DNA from: GCA-016699445 sp964555055 | GTDB taxonomy: Bacteria > UBA10199 > JACPAL01 > GCA-016699445 | Direction: 5' to 3' | Assembly: GCA_964555055.1 (NCBI GenBank) | Contig: CAZKQW010000003.1 | Location: 124,001-188,000, forward strand | DNA: 64,000 nucleotides | In this document: in pieces, positions 43,787 through 53,332 of the stretch | Layout of the letters: every line of letters starts with the position of its first letter | Numbering within the stretch: the stretch's first letter is position 1 | Translations under genes and position numbers: made by a program | Notes under the pieces: model-generated | What the model was told of the DNA's origin: nothing | Database searches by the model: none | Seen by the model: the letters and a program-made list of their open reading frames with translations, nothing else

Positions 43787-45003
43787 CCCCCTCCTTGAAC
43801 GTTTTCCATGACCGTCATCTCGTCGGGTCTCTTTCGGTCAACCCGCAAGGTCAAATGAGTTTCCGATACGACGCGGAATGGATGAAGTCTCCGCTTGGAT
43901 TTCCCGTTTCGATTTCGCTTCCTTTCCAAGAGGAAGCTTTTGAAGAAAAGCAAACGAGGCCATTTTTCGCCAACCTTCTTCCGGAAGGGAATGTTCGCCG
44001 TTTGATCGCACGGCGCTTTGGCGTTTCCATGGAAAACGATTTCAAGCTCTTGGAGGCCATCGGTGGCGATTGCGCCGGAGCTTTGTCTCTTTTACCCGAA
44101 GGGAGAGGGATTAATGAAGTAGAGGAGTATAAACCATTAAGCCAAGAACAATTGGACGAAAGCATCCAGGGCATGCCCCTCCATCCTCTCCTGATCGAAA
44201 AGGAAAACTTGAGGATTTCGCTGGCCGGAGTTCAACAAAAACTTCCCGTATACCGTGAAGGTGATTCTCTTTTCTTGCCGTATGGCCGCGGGGCCAGCAG
44301 CCATATTTTGAAGCCGGCCATCGCTGACATAGAGGATTCCGTTTCAAACGAAGCGTTTTGCATGAAGCTCGCGGGCCGAGTCGGCATGTCCGTCCCTTTC
44401 GTGGATATCATTCAAACACCGCGTCACCGTGTCTTCTGCGTAGCCCGTTACGATCGAAAAATCCTGCCCGCAGGTAAGGTGCTTCGCCTTCATCAGGAGG
44501 ATGTTTGCCAGGCCTTGGGACTGAATCCCGGATTCAAATACCAAAACGAGGGAGGCCCCGATTTGGAAAACATCATCGGAATCATCGAGAGACACTCCTC
44601 GAAGCCCGCATTGGATAAGAAAAACCTGCTGCAGTGGGTGATATTCAATCTTCTCATCGGGAATTACGATGCTCATGGTAAGAATATTTCATTGCTGATC
44701 TCGCGCGACCAAATCGTGCTGGCTCCTTTCTACGATCTCATGAGCACGGCCGTATACGATAATCTGACTTTGAAGATGGCGATGAAGATAGGCGGGGAGT
44801 ATGATCCCGAAGGCATTTTCGAAAGACATTGGGAACGCCTTGCCGAGTCCCTACGCGTGAAGAAAAGTTTCGTCTTAAAATTTCTAGCCGACATGAAAAA
44901 GAAAGTGCGGAACGAATCCATCCGACTCTCCAAGGAATTCGAAGACAGCGCCGTCGTGCGGAAGATCATTACTCATATCCACAAGAGAACGGAGACCCCA
45001 TGA
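43783..45003 (+). CDS. hipA: HipA-family serine/threonine kinase toxin
   Basis: A 406-residue kinase starting at GTG 43783. Conserved parts: FFANLLPEGNVRRLIA, GGDCAGALSLLPEG, ISLAGVQQKLPVY (P-loop/ATP region), NYDAHGKNISLL (catalytic Asp of the kinase loop) and APFYDLMSTAVY (Mg2+-binding Asp). HipA of E. coli phosphorylates glutamyl-tRNA synthetase and causes persistence; the substrate here is not known. All catalytic positions look intact. Its stop overlaps the gamma-carbonic anhydrase ATG (ATGA at 45000-45003). Confidence 0.92.
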   Translation: MTPSLNVFHDRHLVGSLSVNPQGQMSFRYDAEWMKSPLGFPVSISLPFQEEAFEEKQTRPFFANLLPEGNVRRLIARRFGVSMENDFKLLEAIGGDCAGALSLLPEGRGINEVEEYKPLSQEQLDESIQGMPLHPLLIEKENLRISLAGVQQKLPVYREGDSLFLPYGRGASSHILKPAIADIEDSVSNEAFCMKLAGRVGMSVPFVDIIQTPRHRVFCVARYDRKILPAGKVLRLHQEDVCQALGLNPGFKYQNEGGPDLENIIGIIERHSSKPALDKKNLLQWVIFNLLIGNYDAHGKNISLLISRDQIVLAPFYDLMSTAVYDNLTLKMAMKIGGEYDPEGIFERHWERLAESLRVKKSFVLKFLADMKKKVRNESIRLSKEFEDSAVVRKIITHIHKRTETP

Positions 45004-45548
45004 TTCTGAAACCCTTCCAGGGCAAGATACCCAAGATCGACCCCACCGCGTGGGTCGCGGAAAACGCCGTCGTCATTGGGGACGTCGAGATCGGGGCGCG
45101 AAGCAGCGTGTGGTACAACGTCGTCATCCGCGGCGACACGAACTACGTCCGCATCGGCGAGGACACGAACATCCAAGACGGCACCATCCTCCACGTCGAG
45201 ACGGTCGGAGGCCCTTGTCTCATCGGCAATCGCGTGACCATCGGCCATCGGGCTGTCGTCCACGGGTGCACGGTGGAAGACGATGCGTTGATCGGCATCA
45301 GCGCGACGGTCTTGAGCTATTCCAAGATCGGCAAGGAATCGGTTGTCGCTGCGGGCACTTTAATTAAGGAGGGACAGATCGTGCCTCCACGGACCCTGAT
45401 GGTCGGCGTCCCGGCGAAAGAACGCGGCGCCGTTTCCGACGAGATGCGGACGCGCATGAAGCTCGGCGGCGAGCATTACGTGGAGTTGTCGCGGGAGTAT
45501 GTCCAGGAGTCTCTTCAAAAGCCTTTCCAAGCCTTGCCCAAGGATTAA
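45000..45548 (+). CDS. Gamma-carbonic-anhydrase-family protein
   Basis: A 182-residue left-handed beta-helix protein from ATG 45000, which overlaps the hipA stop; an upstream extension of the frame is not family sequence. Hexapeptide repeats run through residues 15-130 (AVVIGDVEIGARSSVWYNV, IRGDTNYVRIGEDTNIQDG). Three His residues placed as zinc ligands occur in TILHVE and TIGHRAVVHG. The family includes PaaY/YrdA-type proteins that hydrate CO2 or have unknown acyl roles. The end overlaps the convergent PQ-loop gene by four bases. Confidence 0.9.
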   Translation: MILKPFQGKIPKIDPTAWVAENAVVIGDVEIGARSSVWYNVVIRGDTNYVRIGEDTNIQDGTILHVETVGGPCLIGNRVTIGHRAVVHGCTVEDDALIGISATVLSYSKIGKESVVAAGTLIKEGQIVPPRTLMVGVPAKERGAVSDEMRTRMKLGGEHYVELSREYVQESLQKPFQALPKD

Positions 45549-45823
45549 GGCTTTTTCTTCATCCGGTAATAAAGCGTTAGGTAAACCACCCCCGAAAAGA
45601 AGGCGAGGTTGAGAATCGAGAAGAGCCTGAAGATCTTGTCTGTGGACTGAAGCCCTAAAGGAAGCATGCCCACGAGGGAAAAAAAGATCCCAAAAAGCCA
45701 GACGAGGCTCAAATCTTCCGAGGATTTTCTTTTATAAAGGCGTCTCATGAGCGGGAGGTTGAAGAAGGGAAGGGCGACGGACGAAACGAGCCCCAGGATT
45801 TCCACGAAATTCATTTTGATCAT
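45545..45823 (-). CDS. SemiSWEET/PQ-loop small membrane protein
   Basis: A 92-residue protein with three membrane spans and a proline-centred motif in the first (VALPFFNLPLMRRLYKRKSS), followed by SEDLSLVWLFGIFF. This is the PQ-loop/SemiSWEET triple-helix plan, in which two copies form a small sugar channel. The canonical PQ is replaced by LPFFNLP. It is contiguous with the AEC-family transporter gene upstream, so they share a transcript. Transported substrate unknown. Confidence 0.75.
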   Translation of the reverse strand: MIKMNFVEILGLVSSVALPFFNLPLMRRLYKRKSSEDLSLVWLFGIFFSLVGMLPLGLQSTDKIFRLFSILNLAFFSGVVYLTLYYRMKKKP

Positions 45824-46741
45824 TTAAGAGGCGATCCTTTCTAAAACCCGAAACCATAGAGGAAGCGTAAAGAACGACAGCGGAATGCCGACGCCCACCA
45901 TCAGAGCGGCCAGGTCCGGTTCAAGTTTGTGCTCGATCGCGAGGATCCCTCCCGTGATCATCGGGGGCATCGCGGCTTCGAAGACGGAGACTTGGATGGG
46001 AAGCCCGTGCCGCCTTAAGAGAATGGCGTAGAGCAGGGCTACGAGAGACGGCGCCAGGAAGAGTTTATAGGCGAGTCCGAGCGTCAACGAACCCGCGTCG
46101 CGGGCGAGGCTCCCGAATCCCAGTTGGAATCCGACCGATACCAGGGCCAACGGCGTCAAGACGTCCGAGAGGCGGTCGACGACGAACGAGAACCCCTCCG
46201 GCGCTTCCACATGAAGGCGCGACATCAGGAAAAGGACGATCATCGCGAGCGTCGAGGGAAAAAAGGCGACGCGTTTGGCCATTTCCAAGACGGAAAGGCT
46301 ACCCGAAGAGTAACGCACGGCCGTCAAGATGCCGACCGTGGAGACGACGAGAAAGGTTCCGATTTGATCCACCAGCATTCCGGTCGGGATGCCTTCCTTT
46401 CCGTAAAAAGCCTCGATCATGGGAAACCCGACGAAGGACGTGTTGCCCAAAGCGCCGGTGAGGATCAAGCAGCCGATCGTGTTTTGGGAAAGCGACAGGC
46501 GCTTTCCGATGACGCGGAAAAACAGCCAACCCATGCCGAAAACAAGCCAGGAGACCAGAACGGGGTAGACGATTGACGCGTTCCAGTGTACCTTCGGTAA
46601 ATACTTAAACACCATCGCAGGCAGGCAAATGTTGATGATGAACGCATTCAACGTCTGAGGTGCGTTTGACGGGAACTTGTCCAGCTTCCTCAAAAGCAGT
46701 CCCATCGCAAAGCAAGCCGTTAAAAGCGCGAGCTGATTCAT
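45824..46741 (-). CDS. AEC-family (auxin efflux carrier-like) transporter
   Basis: A 305-residue protein with ten predicted spans. It shows the inverted five-helix repeat of the AEC family: NAFIINICLPAMVFKYLPK in the first half and EAAMPPMITGGILAI in the second, the latter being the crossover region with Pro-Pro. Bacterial members carry organic acids such as malonate or malate. It starts the short minus-strand unit with the PQ-loop gene. The 123-bp divergent gap to the nuclease-like gene holds the promoters. Confidence 0.88.
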   Translation of the reverse strand: MNQLALLTACFAMGLLLRKLDKFPSNAPQTLNAFIINICLPAMVFKYLPKVHWNASIVYPVLVSWLVFGMGWLFFRVIGKRLSLSQNTIGCLILTGALGNTSFVGFPMIEAFYGKEGIPTGMLVDQIGTFLVVSTVGILTAVRYSSGSLSVLEMAKRVAFFPSTLAMIVLFLMSRLHVEAPEGFSFVVDRLSDVLTPLALVSVGFQLGFGSLARDAGSLTLGLAYKLFLAPSLVALLYAILLRRHGLPIQVSVFEAAMPPMITGGILAIEHKLEPDLAALMVGVGIPLSFFTLPLWFRVLERIAS

Positions 46742-46864
46742 TGACGCGTTCCTCTCTTTTTATGACGCGCCTCGCTACTAGTGTCTTCGATTCTCAACAA
46801 CTTAAATTTCGGAGTTACGATACTTTCCATAATGAAGTGATTGGAGCTTCACTGAAATAAAAGT

Positions 46865-48121
46865 TTGAAAGGAGTGCCTCTGGGTTTTTCCGCCGTTCAA
46901 GTCCCCGTTTTTCAGGCTCACGCCGCCGGCTTGGCGCCGGCTTTAAGGCGAGAAGGCTCCATCGTCGCCGCTACCTGCAACGGAGCCTATCAGGGCCGTT
47001 GCGCTGAGATCGTCGTCGACGGCGCCATGCGCCCGGTGGGGGACCTTTTTTTCCGCGACCACGAACGGATCGAGGGGCAAATGGCGTTATTCTCTTCCCT
47101 CGCGAGGACCGATGGCTTGAGCCTGATCGGAGGACAGGAATTCTTCGATACGGCTTATCTTGAGGGCGTTTACCACCATACGGGTATTCCGGGTTTCCCT
47201 TACGCCTGCTTCGGGCCTTCCGGAGGCGGCATCCAAGCCATCGTGGATCATCTTATCCAAAGCGCCGACCTGAAAAAAAGGATGGCGGGGACTTTATTGA
47301 GCCGTAACCTGGAGAGCATCGTTGCCTCGTGTTTTCAGGGTCATTACGAAGCCGATGGCGGCGCCATAAGTTGGAAAGGCGCCTTGAAATTATTCGGCAC
47401 GGAAGACGAATTGATCGCCCGTTTCCAGCAGTGGTTAAGCGTCGCGAACGACGATGGCTCTTTATCCCCGTTTACCTCGATGGGTTCCGGTTTGGCAATT
47501 TTCAGCCGCCATCCGATCCTGCGTTCTTGGTTCATACCCTTTGAAAAACGGGCTGAATTCGAAAGATTCCTTAAAAAAGGAATTCTCGTTGCGGATCTGT
47601 CGGTCGCCCACGACGGGAAAGAGTCCATCATCCGTGTCATCAATACGCATTTGCAAGATGTCGTCTCGCGGGAATCCCATGAAGCCCAAGCGGCCCAGGC
47701 CGTAATCGTCAGGCAAGTGATCGACGCGAGCCCTTATCCCGTGGTGCTTTTAGGGGACTTTAATGCGGAACCTGGATCCAAAAATTATAAGACTATTTTT
47801 AGGGAAAATTTGCGTAATTGCCATGCGCATCCGTTGCCGCCGACTTTTTTAAAGAGAAACCCCATAGCGCAAGCTCGGGGTATCCACGAGAAAAGCACGG
47901 AGACCGACCGTTGCATCGATCATATCGGTTCCGAGCTTTCCTTTGGGGATTTCATGGGCAGTGGCTTGGGGATTTTTTCTCAAGTCCTCTTAAATCCACA
48001 TTCGGATCATTGCCTGGTCTTAGCCCTGATTCTTTTGAAGGAGGAAATGCAAGCTTCGGGAGCCCGTCGCATACGGCCTTCGCACGATCAAGATCCCCTG
48101 ATTAAAATAGTCGCGGCTTAA
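46865..48121 (+). CDS. Endonuclease/exonuclease/phosphatase-family protein
   Basis: About 418 residues. The C-terminal two thirds show the EEP fold: INTHLQDV, LLGDFNAEPGSKNY (catalytic Asp-Asn) and the final HSDHCLVLALIL (catalytic Asp-His). CIDHIGSEL is another conserved strand. The N-terminal part has SLARTDGLSLIGGQEFFDTAY, in which the expected LQE is seen as GGQE. The fold covers sphingomyelinase-like phosphodiesterases and nucleases; the substrate cannot be told here. The start is uncertain: TTG 46865 opens the frame and GTG 46874 follows an AAAGGAG that is too close. No signal peptide is visible from either, so it is probably cytoplasmic. Confidence 0.8.
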   Translation: MKGVPLGFSAVQVPVFQAHAAGLAPALRREGSIVAATCNGAYQGRCAEIVVDGAMRPVGDLFFRDHERIEGQMALFSSLARTDGLSLIGGQEFFDTAYLEGVYHHTGIPGFPYACFGPSGGGIQAIVDHLIQSADLKKRMAGTLLSRNLESIVASCFQGHYEADGGAISWKGALKLFGTEDELIARFQQWLSVANDDGSLSPFTSMGSGLAIFSRHPILRSWFIPFEKRAEFERFLKKGILVADLSVAHDGKESIIRVINTHLQDVVSRESHEAQAAQAVIVRQVIDASPYPVVLLGDFNAEPGSKNYKTIFRENLRNCHAHPLPPTFLKRNPIAQARGIHEKSTETDRCIDHIGSELSFGDFMGSGLGIFSQVLLNPHSDHCLVLALILLKEEMQASGARRIRPSHDQDPLIKIVAA

Positions 48122-48133
48122 CGAGAAATATTT

Positions 48134-49813
48134 CTACCTGTCCGTGACGCACCCTTCGGACGCCGAGGACACCGTCTTAATAAACTTCATTAATGTCCCT
48201 TGTTTCACCTTATAAGCCGGAGCTTTCCATTTCTTGAGCCGTTTTTTGATTTCGGCCGCGGAAACCAGCAGCTCGAGGCGGCGCTTATTCGCGTCGATAA
48301 GGATCTTATCGCCGTTCTTGACCACGGCGATCACGCCGCCCACCTGGGCCTCCGGCGTGATGTGGCCGACGACGAAGCCGTGCGTGCCGCCCGAGAAACG
48401 GCCGTCGGTGATGAGGGCCACGTCTTGGCCTAAGCCGGCACCCATGACGACGGCGGTGACTTTGAGCATTTCGCTCATGCCGGGTCCGCCTTTAGGGCCT
48501 TCGTAGCGGATGACGATGACGTCGCCTTTTTTGATTTTCTTTTTTTCCAAAGCGGCGATGGCGTCCTCCTCGCTATTGAAGACCTTGGCCGTGCCGGTGA
48601 AGGAGAGGCCTTCCTTGCCCGTGATCTTCGCGACGGATCCTTCCGCGGCTAGATTCCCGTAGAGTACTTGGAGGTGGCCCGTCTTTTTGATGGGGTTGCT
48701 GAGTGGAAAAATGATTTTCTGCCCTTCTTTGAGTCCCGGCAAATCCTCGAGGTTTTCAGACAATGTCTTGCCCGTCACGGTCATGCAGTCGCCATGGATG
48801 AGTTTTTCCTTCAGCAAGAGCTTCAAGACGGCCGGCACGCCACCGATGCGGCAGAGGTCCTCCATCACGTATTTACCGCTGGGTTTGAGGTCCGCGATGA
48901 AGGGAGTGCGGTTGCTGATCTTCTGCATGTCGTCGATCGTGAAGCGGACGTTCACCGATTTGGCCATGGCCACGAGGTGCAGGACCGCATTGGTGGACCC
49001 GCCCAAGGCCATGACGATGGTCGCAGCGTTTTCGAACGCCTTGCGCGTCATAATGTCGCGGGGCTTCAGGTCGAGTTCCAAGAGACGGCGGATGGCGGGT
49101 CCCACGGCCGTCCGGCATTCGTTTAATTTTTCCGGGCTAGTCGCCGGATACGACGAGCTGTAGGGCAGGCTCATCCCGAGGGTCTCGATGGCGGAAGCCA
49201 TCGTATTGGCCGTGTACATGCCGCCGCAGGCTCCAGCGCCGGGGCAGGAGTGCTGGAGGATGCCAGTCAATTCCCTTTCGTCGATCTTACCAGCGTAAAA
49301 TTGGCCGAGGCCTTCAAAAGAAGAGATGATGTCCAGGATTTTCCCGTGGAATTCGCCCGGGGCGATCGTGCCGCCGTACACCATGATGCTGGGCCGGTTG
49401 AGGCGTCCCATGGCGATGACGGAACCCGGCATGTTCTTGTCGCAGCCCACCACCGAGACGTTCGCGTCGTACCAATGGGCTTGCATGACGGTTTCGATCG
49501 AATCGGCGATGATCTCGCGCGACTGCAGGGAAAAATTCATGCCTTCGGTGCCCATCGAGATCCCGTCGCTCACGCCGATGGCATGGAAGATTAAGCCGAC
49601 GAGTCCCGCCTCCTGGCAACTCTGCTTGGCCAGCTTGGCCAGGTCGTTCAGGTGCATGTTGCAGGTATTGCCCTCGTAACCCGTGCTCGCGATGCCGATG
49701 AAGGGCTTCTTCAAGTCCTCTTCCTTGAGGCCTAAGCCGTAGAGCATGGCCTGAGAGGCGGGTTGGTCCCGGTTTTGGGTGATGTGGGAACTGTATTTGT
49801 TGAGTTTTGTCAT
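48134..49813 (-). CDS. ilvD: Dihydroxy-acid dehydratase
   Basis: About 559 residues from ATG 49813 ([13 protein letters not shown]), typical IlvD length; the frame stays open upstream without conserved sequence. Signatures: [32 protein letters not shown] (Fe-S cysteine), [34 protein letters not shown] and [11 protein letters not shown]. It makes the 2-keto acids for isoleucine and valine. It stands last in the glpK-AAA-ilvD minus-strand order, but the intergenic spacing gives room for its own promoter. Confidence 0.95.
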   Translation of the reverse strand: MTKLNKYSSHITQNRDQPASQAMLYGLGLKEEDLKKPFIGIASTGYEGNTCNMHLNDLAKLAKQSCQEAGLVGLIFHAIGVSDGISMGTEGMNFSLQSREIIADSIETVMQAHWYDANVSVVGCDKNMPGSVIAMGRLNRPSIMVYGGTIAPGEFHGKILDIISSFEGLGQFYAGKIDERELTGILQHSCPGAGACGGMYTANTMASAIETLGMSLPYSSSYPATSPEKLNECRTAVGPAIRRLLELDLKPRDIMTRKAFENAATIVMALGGSTNAVLHLVAMAKSVNVRFTIDDMQKISNRTPFIADLKPSGKYVMEDLCRIGGVPAVLKLLLKEKLIHGDCMTVTGKTLSENLEDLPGLKEGQKIIFPLSNPIKKTGHLQVLYGNLAAEGSVAKITGKEGLSFTGTAKVFNSEEDAIAALEKKKIKKGDVIVIRYEGPKGGPGMSEMLKVTAVVMGAGLGQDVALITDGRFSGGTHGFVVGHITPEAQVGGVIAVVKNGDKILIDANKRRLELLVSAAEIKKRLKKWKAPAYKVKQGTLMKFIKTVSSASEGCVTDR

Positions 49814-49866
49814 GGGAACCGGGGGATAATGCGAGCGAATGTGCTTTTCTAGAGAAAAATGAGTTT

Positions 49867-51006
49867 TTATACAAAGTCCCCATTCCAAAGTTTCTGTAGA
49901 AAATCCTTCCACGGTAAGACTTCAATCCATCCATTGAGGATTTTTCTCTGGCTTTCGAACGAAATCAGGACTGCTTTTTTGATGTTTCCATCGTCCTTTA
50001 AAGCTTCAAGGGAACGCGTATCGGTTTCATGGGTTCGCGAAGAGGCTTTTATCTCGATGGCCAAGTCCTTTTCACCAAGGATGAAGTCGACTTCCTGGCC
50101 CGTGCTGGTGCGCCAATAGCGTATTTCCAATTCTTGATCGCGGTAAGCTTGATAAGCCTTTAATTCCATTAAAATATAATGTTCGAAACTTTTCCCGAAT
50201 TCCGGCGTCCCAAGTTTAGGCTCGCGGCGGCTCAGGAAGTTCGAGACGCCCACGTCGAAAAGATAAAATTTTTCGGTTTCAATCAATCGCCTATTCCTGG
50301 ATTTCTTCCATGGAGAAATGCGAAAACCTAAATACGTGTCTTCTAAGATGTCGACATAATCCCTGACCACTTTTGGTGATACCCCGCATTCACGGCCAAT
50401 ATTAGCGTAATTGATCAATTCACCGCTTGTGAGGGCAGCAGTTTTGAGGAAGTCGCTGAAGGTAGGAATGCTGTGCACGGCGGCTTCGTTGGCGATTTCC
50501 TCTTTTAAATAGTCGGCTAAATAGGATCGCAATTCTTCTTTTGGGTATTTGGAGAGGAAGTGGGACGGTAAAAGACCAGATATCATGATCTGTTCGATGT
50601 CAAAGCCCTCCGTTTCAAAGAAACTCAGTGGCGTCATGAGACGTCTCCAGGCACGACCGCCTAGGAGATTGGCCTGTCCCCTCTTGAGTTTTCGCGCACT
50701 CGATCCTGTGAGAAGAAATGATTTCTTTTTATTCTCAATCAGCCAGTGCACTTCGTTTAAGAGATCGGGAACTTTTTGGATTTCATCAATGACGATGAGC
50801 TTCTTTTCGTCTGAAAATCTTTCGCGCAGCAGACTGGGTTTCGAAGCATATTCGACAAAAATATCTGTTTGAAGAAGGTCGATGATGGGGTTGTTTTTCA
50901 GGTGTGAGTGTATCCAATGGCTTTTGCCTACCTTAAGTGGTCCCCATAAAAAAGCGGACTTTCCAGGCGATAAATTTAAATCAAACAACCTTCTGATAAT
51001 ATTCAT
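49867..51006 (-). CDS. AAA ATPase with DUF4143 C-terminal domain
   Basis: A 379-residue protein. Walker [11 protein letters not shown] is unusual in having VGKSH rather than GxGKT/S. Walker B is [14 protein letters not shown], with sensor motif [13 protein letters not shown]. The helical DUF4143 region has [13 protein letters not shown] and [14 protein letters not shown] restriction-endonuclease-like end, [14 protein letters not shown] with AIEIKASS, carries D and ExK positions. This widespread family is mobile and of unknown role, possibly TA- or defence-related. It lies between glpK and ilvD in a region rich in TA modules. Confidence 0.88.
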   Translation of the reverse strand: MNIIRRLFDLNLSPGKSAFLWGPLKVGKSHWIHSHLKNNPIIDLLQTDIFVEYASKPSLLRERFSDEKKLIVIDEIQKVPDLLNEVHWLIENKKKSFLLTGSSARKLKRGQANLLGGRAWRRLMTPLSFFETEGFDIEQIMISGLLPSHFLSKYPKEELRSYLADYLKEEIANEAAVHSIPTFSDFLKTAALTSGELINYANIGRECGVSPKVVRDYVDILEDTYLGFRISPWKKSRNRRLIETEKFYLFDVGVSNFLSRREPKLGTPEFGKSFEHYILMELKAYQAYRDQELEIRYWRTSTGQEVDFILGEKDLAIEIKASSRTHETDTRSLEALKDDGNIKKAVLISFESQRKILNGWIEVLPWKDFLQKLWNGDFV

Positions 51007-51071
51007 GATTCAGATTTTTATCCGGATTATTATGGAATACAAGAATTTTATTTGAGTCTCTTGGGGGTAGA

Positions 51072-52550
51072 TTAGGCTTTCATGACCGCATCAGCCCAAT
51101 GTTTGAGGTGATGGGTCACTTCTTTTTTAGGCATTTGAGGTGTAAAGGTTTTATCTTCCTTCCAATGATCCGCAATTTCCTTCGTATCCTTCCATAGGCC
51201 TACGGCTAAACCCGCCAGAAAAGCGGCGCCTAGAGCCGTCGTTTCGATGGCTTGGGGACGGACGAGGTCGACGCCCAGGATATCGGATTGGAATTGCATT
51301 AGGAGGTTGTTTGCGGACGCGCCGCCGTCGACCTTCAAGAGCTTCAGCTTCTTGCCCAGATCGCGCTGCATGGCCTGCAGGATATCGTATTGGAGGAAGG
51401 CGATGCCTTCCAAGCAGGCGCGGGCGATGTGGGCCAGCGTGGTGCCGCGCGACAGGCCCGCGATCATCCCGCGGGCTTCGGGACGCCAATGGGGCGCTCC
51501 CAAGCCGACGAAACCGGGCACGAAGGTGACGCCTCCCGAGTCCGGCACGGAATACGCCAGGGCCTCGATTTCCGAAGATTTCGAGATCATCTTTAAACCA
51601 TCGCGCAGCCATTGCACGGACGCCCCGGCGATGAAGGCGCTGCCTTCGAGGGCGTACGTGACCTTACCGCCCAGCTTCCAGGCGACGGTGGTGAGCATGC
51701 CGGATTTCGAGGCGACGGGTTGGTTTCCGGTATTCATCAGGAGAAACGAGCCCGTCCCGTAAGTGCACTTAGCTTCGCCCGCGTTGAAGCAGGCTTGCCC
51801 GAAGAGAGCCGCTTGTTGGTCCCCCGCGATGCCGGCGACGGGGATGCCGTCGGGTAACCCATCGACTTCGGACGTTGTGCCGTAGACTTCGGAGGACGAT
51901 TTGATCTCCGGGAGCATTTGGACGGGGATTTTAAAGATCTTCAGAAGTTCCGGGTCCCATTTCAAGGTCTTCAAATCCATGAGAAGGGTGCGCGAGGCGT
52001 TCGAGACGTCGGTGACGTGGGAGGCTCCGTTGGTGAGTTTCCAGACGAGGTACGTGTCGATGGTGCCGAAGACCACGTCGCCGCGGGCGGCTTTCTCGCG
52101 GATGTCCGGGACATGCTCCAACAACCAGGCGATCTTGGTGGCCGAGAAGTAGGGATCCAGGACGAGACCGGTTTTCTTGCGGATGGTTTTCTCCAAGCCC
52201 TTCTTCTTCAACTTCTCGCAATCGGGCGCCGTGCGGCGGTCCTGCCAGACGAGGGCGTTGTGCACGGGTTTGCCGGTCTTCCGGTCCCAGAGGACGGTGG
52301 TCTCGCGTTGGTTGGTGATGCCGATCCCGGCGATCCGGTCCGGATCCACTTCCGCGGCGCGGATCGCTTCTTCCAGGGTCTTTTGGGTGCAGGCCCAAAT
52401 CTCGTCGGGATCGTGCTCGACCCATCCGGGCTCGGGGTAGTGTTGGGGAAATTCGTTGTTCACCTTCTCGAGGATATTCATTTCCTTGTCGAGGATGACG
52501 ACGGTCGTCCCGGTCGTGCCTTGGTCGATGGCTAAGATGAGGTCTTTCAT
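51072..52550 (-). CDS. glpK: Glycerol kinase
   Basis: A 492-residue FGGY-family kinase. AIDQGTTGTTVVIL is the phosphate-1 loop. Also present are NQRETTVLWDRKTGKPVHNA, WQDRRT, GIAGDQQAALFGQACF, KCTYGTGSFLLMNTG, and LKVDGGASANNLLMQFQSDI at the C-terminal signature. It phosphorylates glycerol to glycerol-3-phosphate, supplying the substrate for the PlsB-like and PlsC-like acyltransferases in this window. No glpF is adjacent. The 124-bp gap to the antitoxin gene carries divergent promoters. Confidence 0.96.
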   Translation of the reverse strand: MKDLILAIDQGTTGTTVVILDKEMNILEKVNNEFPQHYPEPGWVEHDPDEIWACTQKTLEEAIRAAEVDPDRIAGIGITNQRETTVLWDRKTGKPVHNALVWQDRRTAPDCEKLKKKGLEKTIRKKTGLVLDPYFSATKIAWLLEHVPDIREKAARGDVVFGTIDTYLVWKLTNGASHVTDVSNASRTLLMDLKTLKWDPELLKIFKIPVQMLPEIKSSSEVYGTTSEVDGLPDGIPVAGIAGDQQAALFGQACFNAGEAKCTYGTGSFLLMNTGNQPVASKSGMLTTVAWKLGGKVTYALEGSAFIAGASVQWLRDGLKMISKSSEIEALAYSVPDSGGVTFVPGFVGLGAPHWRPEARGMIAGLSRGTTLAHIARACLEGIAFLQYDILQAMQRDLGKKLKLLKVDGGASANNLLMQFQSDILGVDLVRPQAIETTALGAAFLAGLAVGLWKDTKEIADHWKEDKTFTPQMPKKEVTHHLKHWADAVMKA

Positions 52551-52638
52551 AATTCCTCTTTGCTAAAGTTTATGAGAATGGGAGTGCTTAGCTGAGGTGA
52601 GATGAAAAAGTGAAGTTATTTTATGACTCATAATAGTA

Positions 52639-52667
52639 TTGACAATGGTATGAAACAATTTCATACT
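52639..52667 (+). promoter_or_regulatory. Promoter and operator of the MazEF-like module, leaderless
   Basis: TTGACA (52639-52644), 17-bp spacer, CATACT (52662-52667), then seven bases to the antitoxin ATG at 52675. A perfect inverted repeat GTATGAAA (52648-52655)/TTTCATAC (52659-52666) with a three-base centre fills the spacer and part of the -10 box, an ideal position for antitoxin autorepression. No Shine-Dalgarno exists, so the transcript should start at or one base before the start codon. Confidence 0.72.
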
Positions 52668-52674
52668 TTAGATC

Positions 52675-52926
52675 ATGAAAACAGCGATTTCTATCCCCAA
52701 TCCCTTATTTGAAATCATCGAAGACTATGCTCGAAAAGAAAAGGTGTCGCGTAGTGAAGTGTTTGTCAGGGCCGTGCGGGAATTTTTTGCGAAACACAGG
52801 AATAAGAAGCTATTAGATCAATTAAACGCTGTTTATTCTCAGGACGAGAATAAAGAAGAAACACAGTGGAAACAGAACCGAAATCAGTATCAGAGAAAAA
52901 ATCTGGTTAAGCATAGTCCCTGGTAA
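52675..52926 (+). CDS. RHH antitoxin (MazE-like)
   Basis: An 83-residue protein: MKTAISIPNPLFEIIEDYAR and EKVSRSEVFVRAVREFFAKH make a ribbon-helix-helix domain. The basic/polar C-terminal tail would block the MazF-like toxin. The pairing of an RHH antitoxin with a MazF/PemK toxin is known from mycobacterial MazE-type systems. It is six bases upstream of the toxin gene. Confidence 0.85.
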   Translation: MKTAISIPNPLFEIIEDYARKEKVSRSEVFVRAVREFFAKHRNKKLLDQLNAVYSQDENKEETQWKQNRNQYQRKNLVKHSPW

Positions 52927-52932
52927 AATCAC

Positions 52933-53286
52933 ATGATCGTTAAGCAAGGAGACCTTTTTTGGGTAAATTTTGGGCCCGCACGTGGATCGGAGCCAGCCTA
53001 TCGTCATCCCTGTGTCGTCATTCAAAACAATATCTTCAACCAAAGTAGAATTCAGACGTTGGTTGTTTGTGCCTTGACTTCCAACATGGCACGCGCCTCG
53101 TCACCCGGGAACATTTTACTTTCAAAGCGAGAAGCTAATTTGCCCAAAGCAAGTATAGTCAACGTAACTCAGCTGATGACAGTAGATAAAGGCGATCTTC
53201 AGGAAAAGATTGGAATGCTATCTTCGAAGAGAATCAAGGAAGTTCTTGAAGGGATCGACTTGGTCTTGGCCCCGAGAGAGGTTTGA
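52933..53286 (+). CDS. mazF: MazF/PemK-family endoribonuclease toxin
   Basis: A 117-residue protein with the MazF signatures VKQGDLFWVNFGPARGSEPA (beta1-beta2 loop), RHPCVVIQN, VVCALTSN and VNVTQLMTVDK. Toxins of this fold cut mRNA or rRNA at short motifs. AAGGAG lies before the ATG, unlike for the antitoxin. The pair is bounded by glpK upstream and an orphan, frameshifted gene downstream. Confidence 0.93.
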   Translation: MIVKQGDLFWVNFGPARGSEPAYRHPCVVIQNNIFNQSRIQTLVVCALTSNMARASSPGNILLSKREANLPKASIVNVTQLMTVDKGDLQEKIGMLSSKRIKEVLEGIDLVLAPREV

Positions 53287-53332
53287 GAAAAAATGACGAA
53301 ACCTTTCTTTCATTGGGTCGATAACCCTTAGT

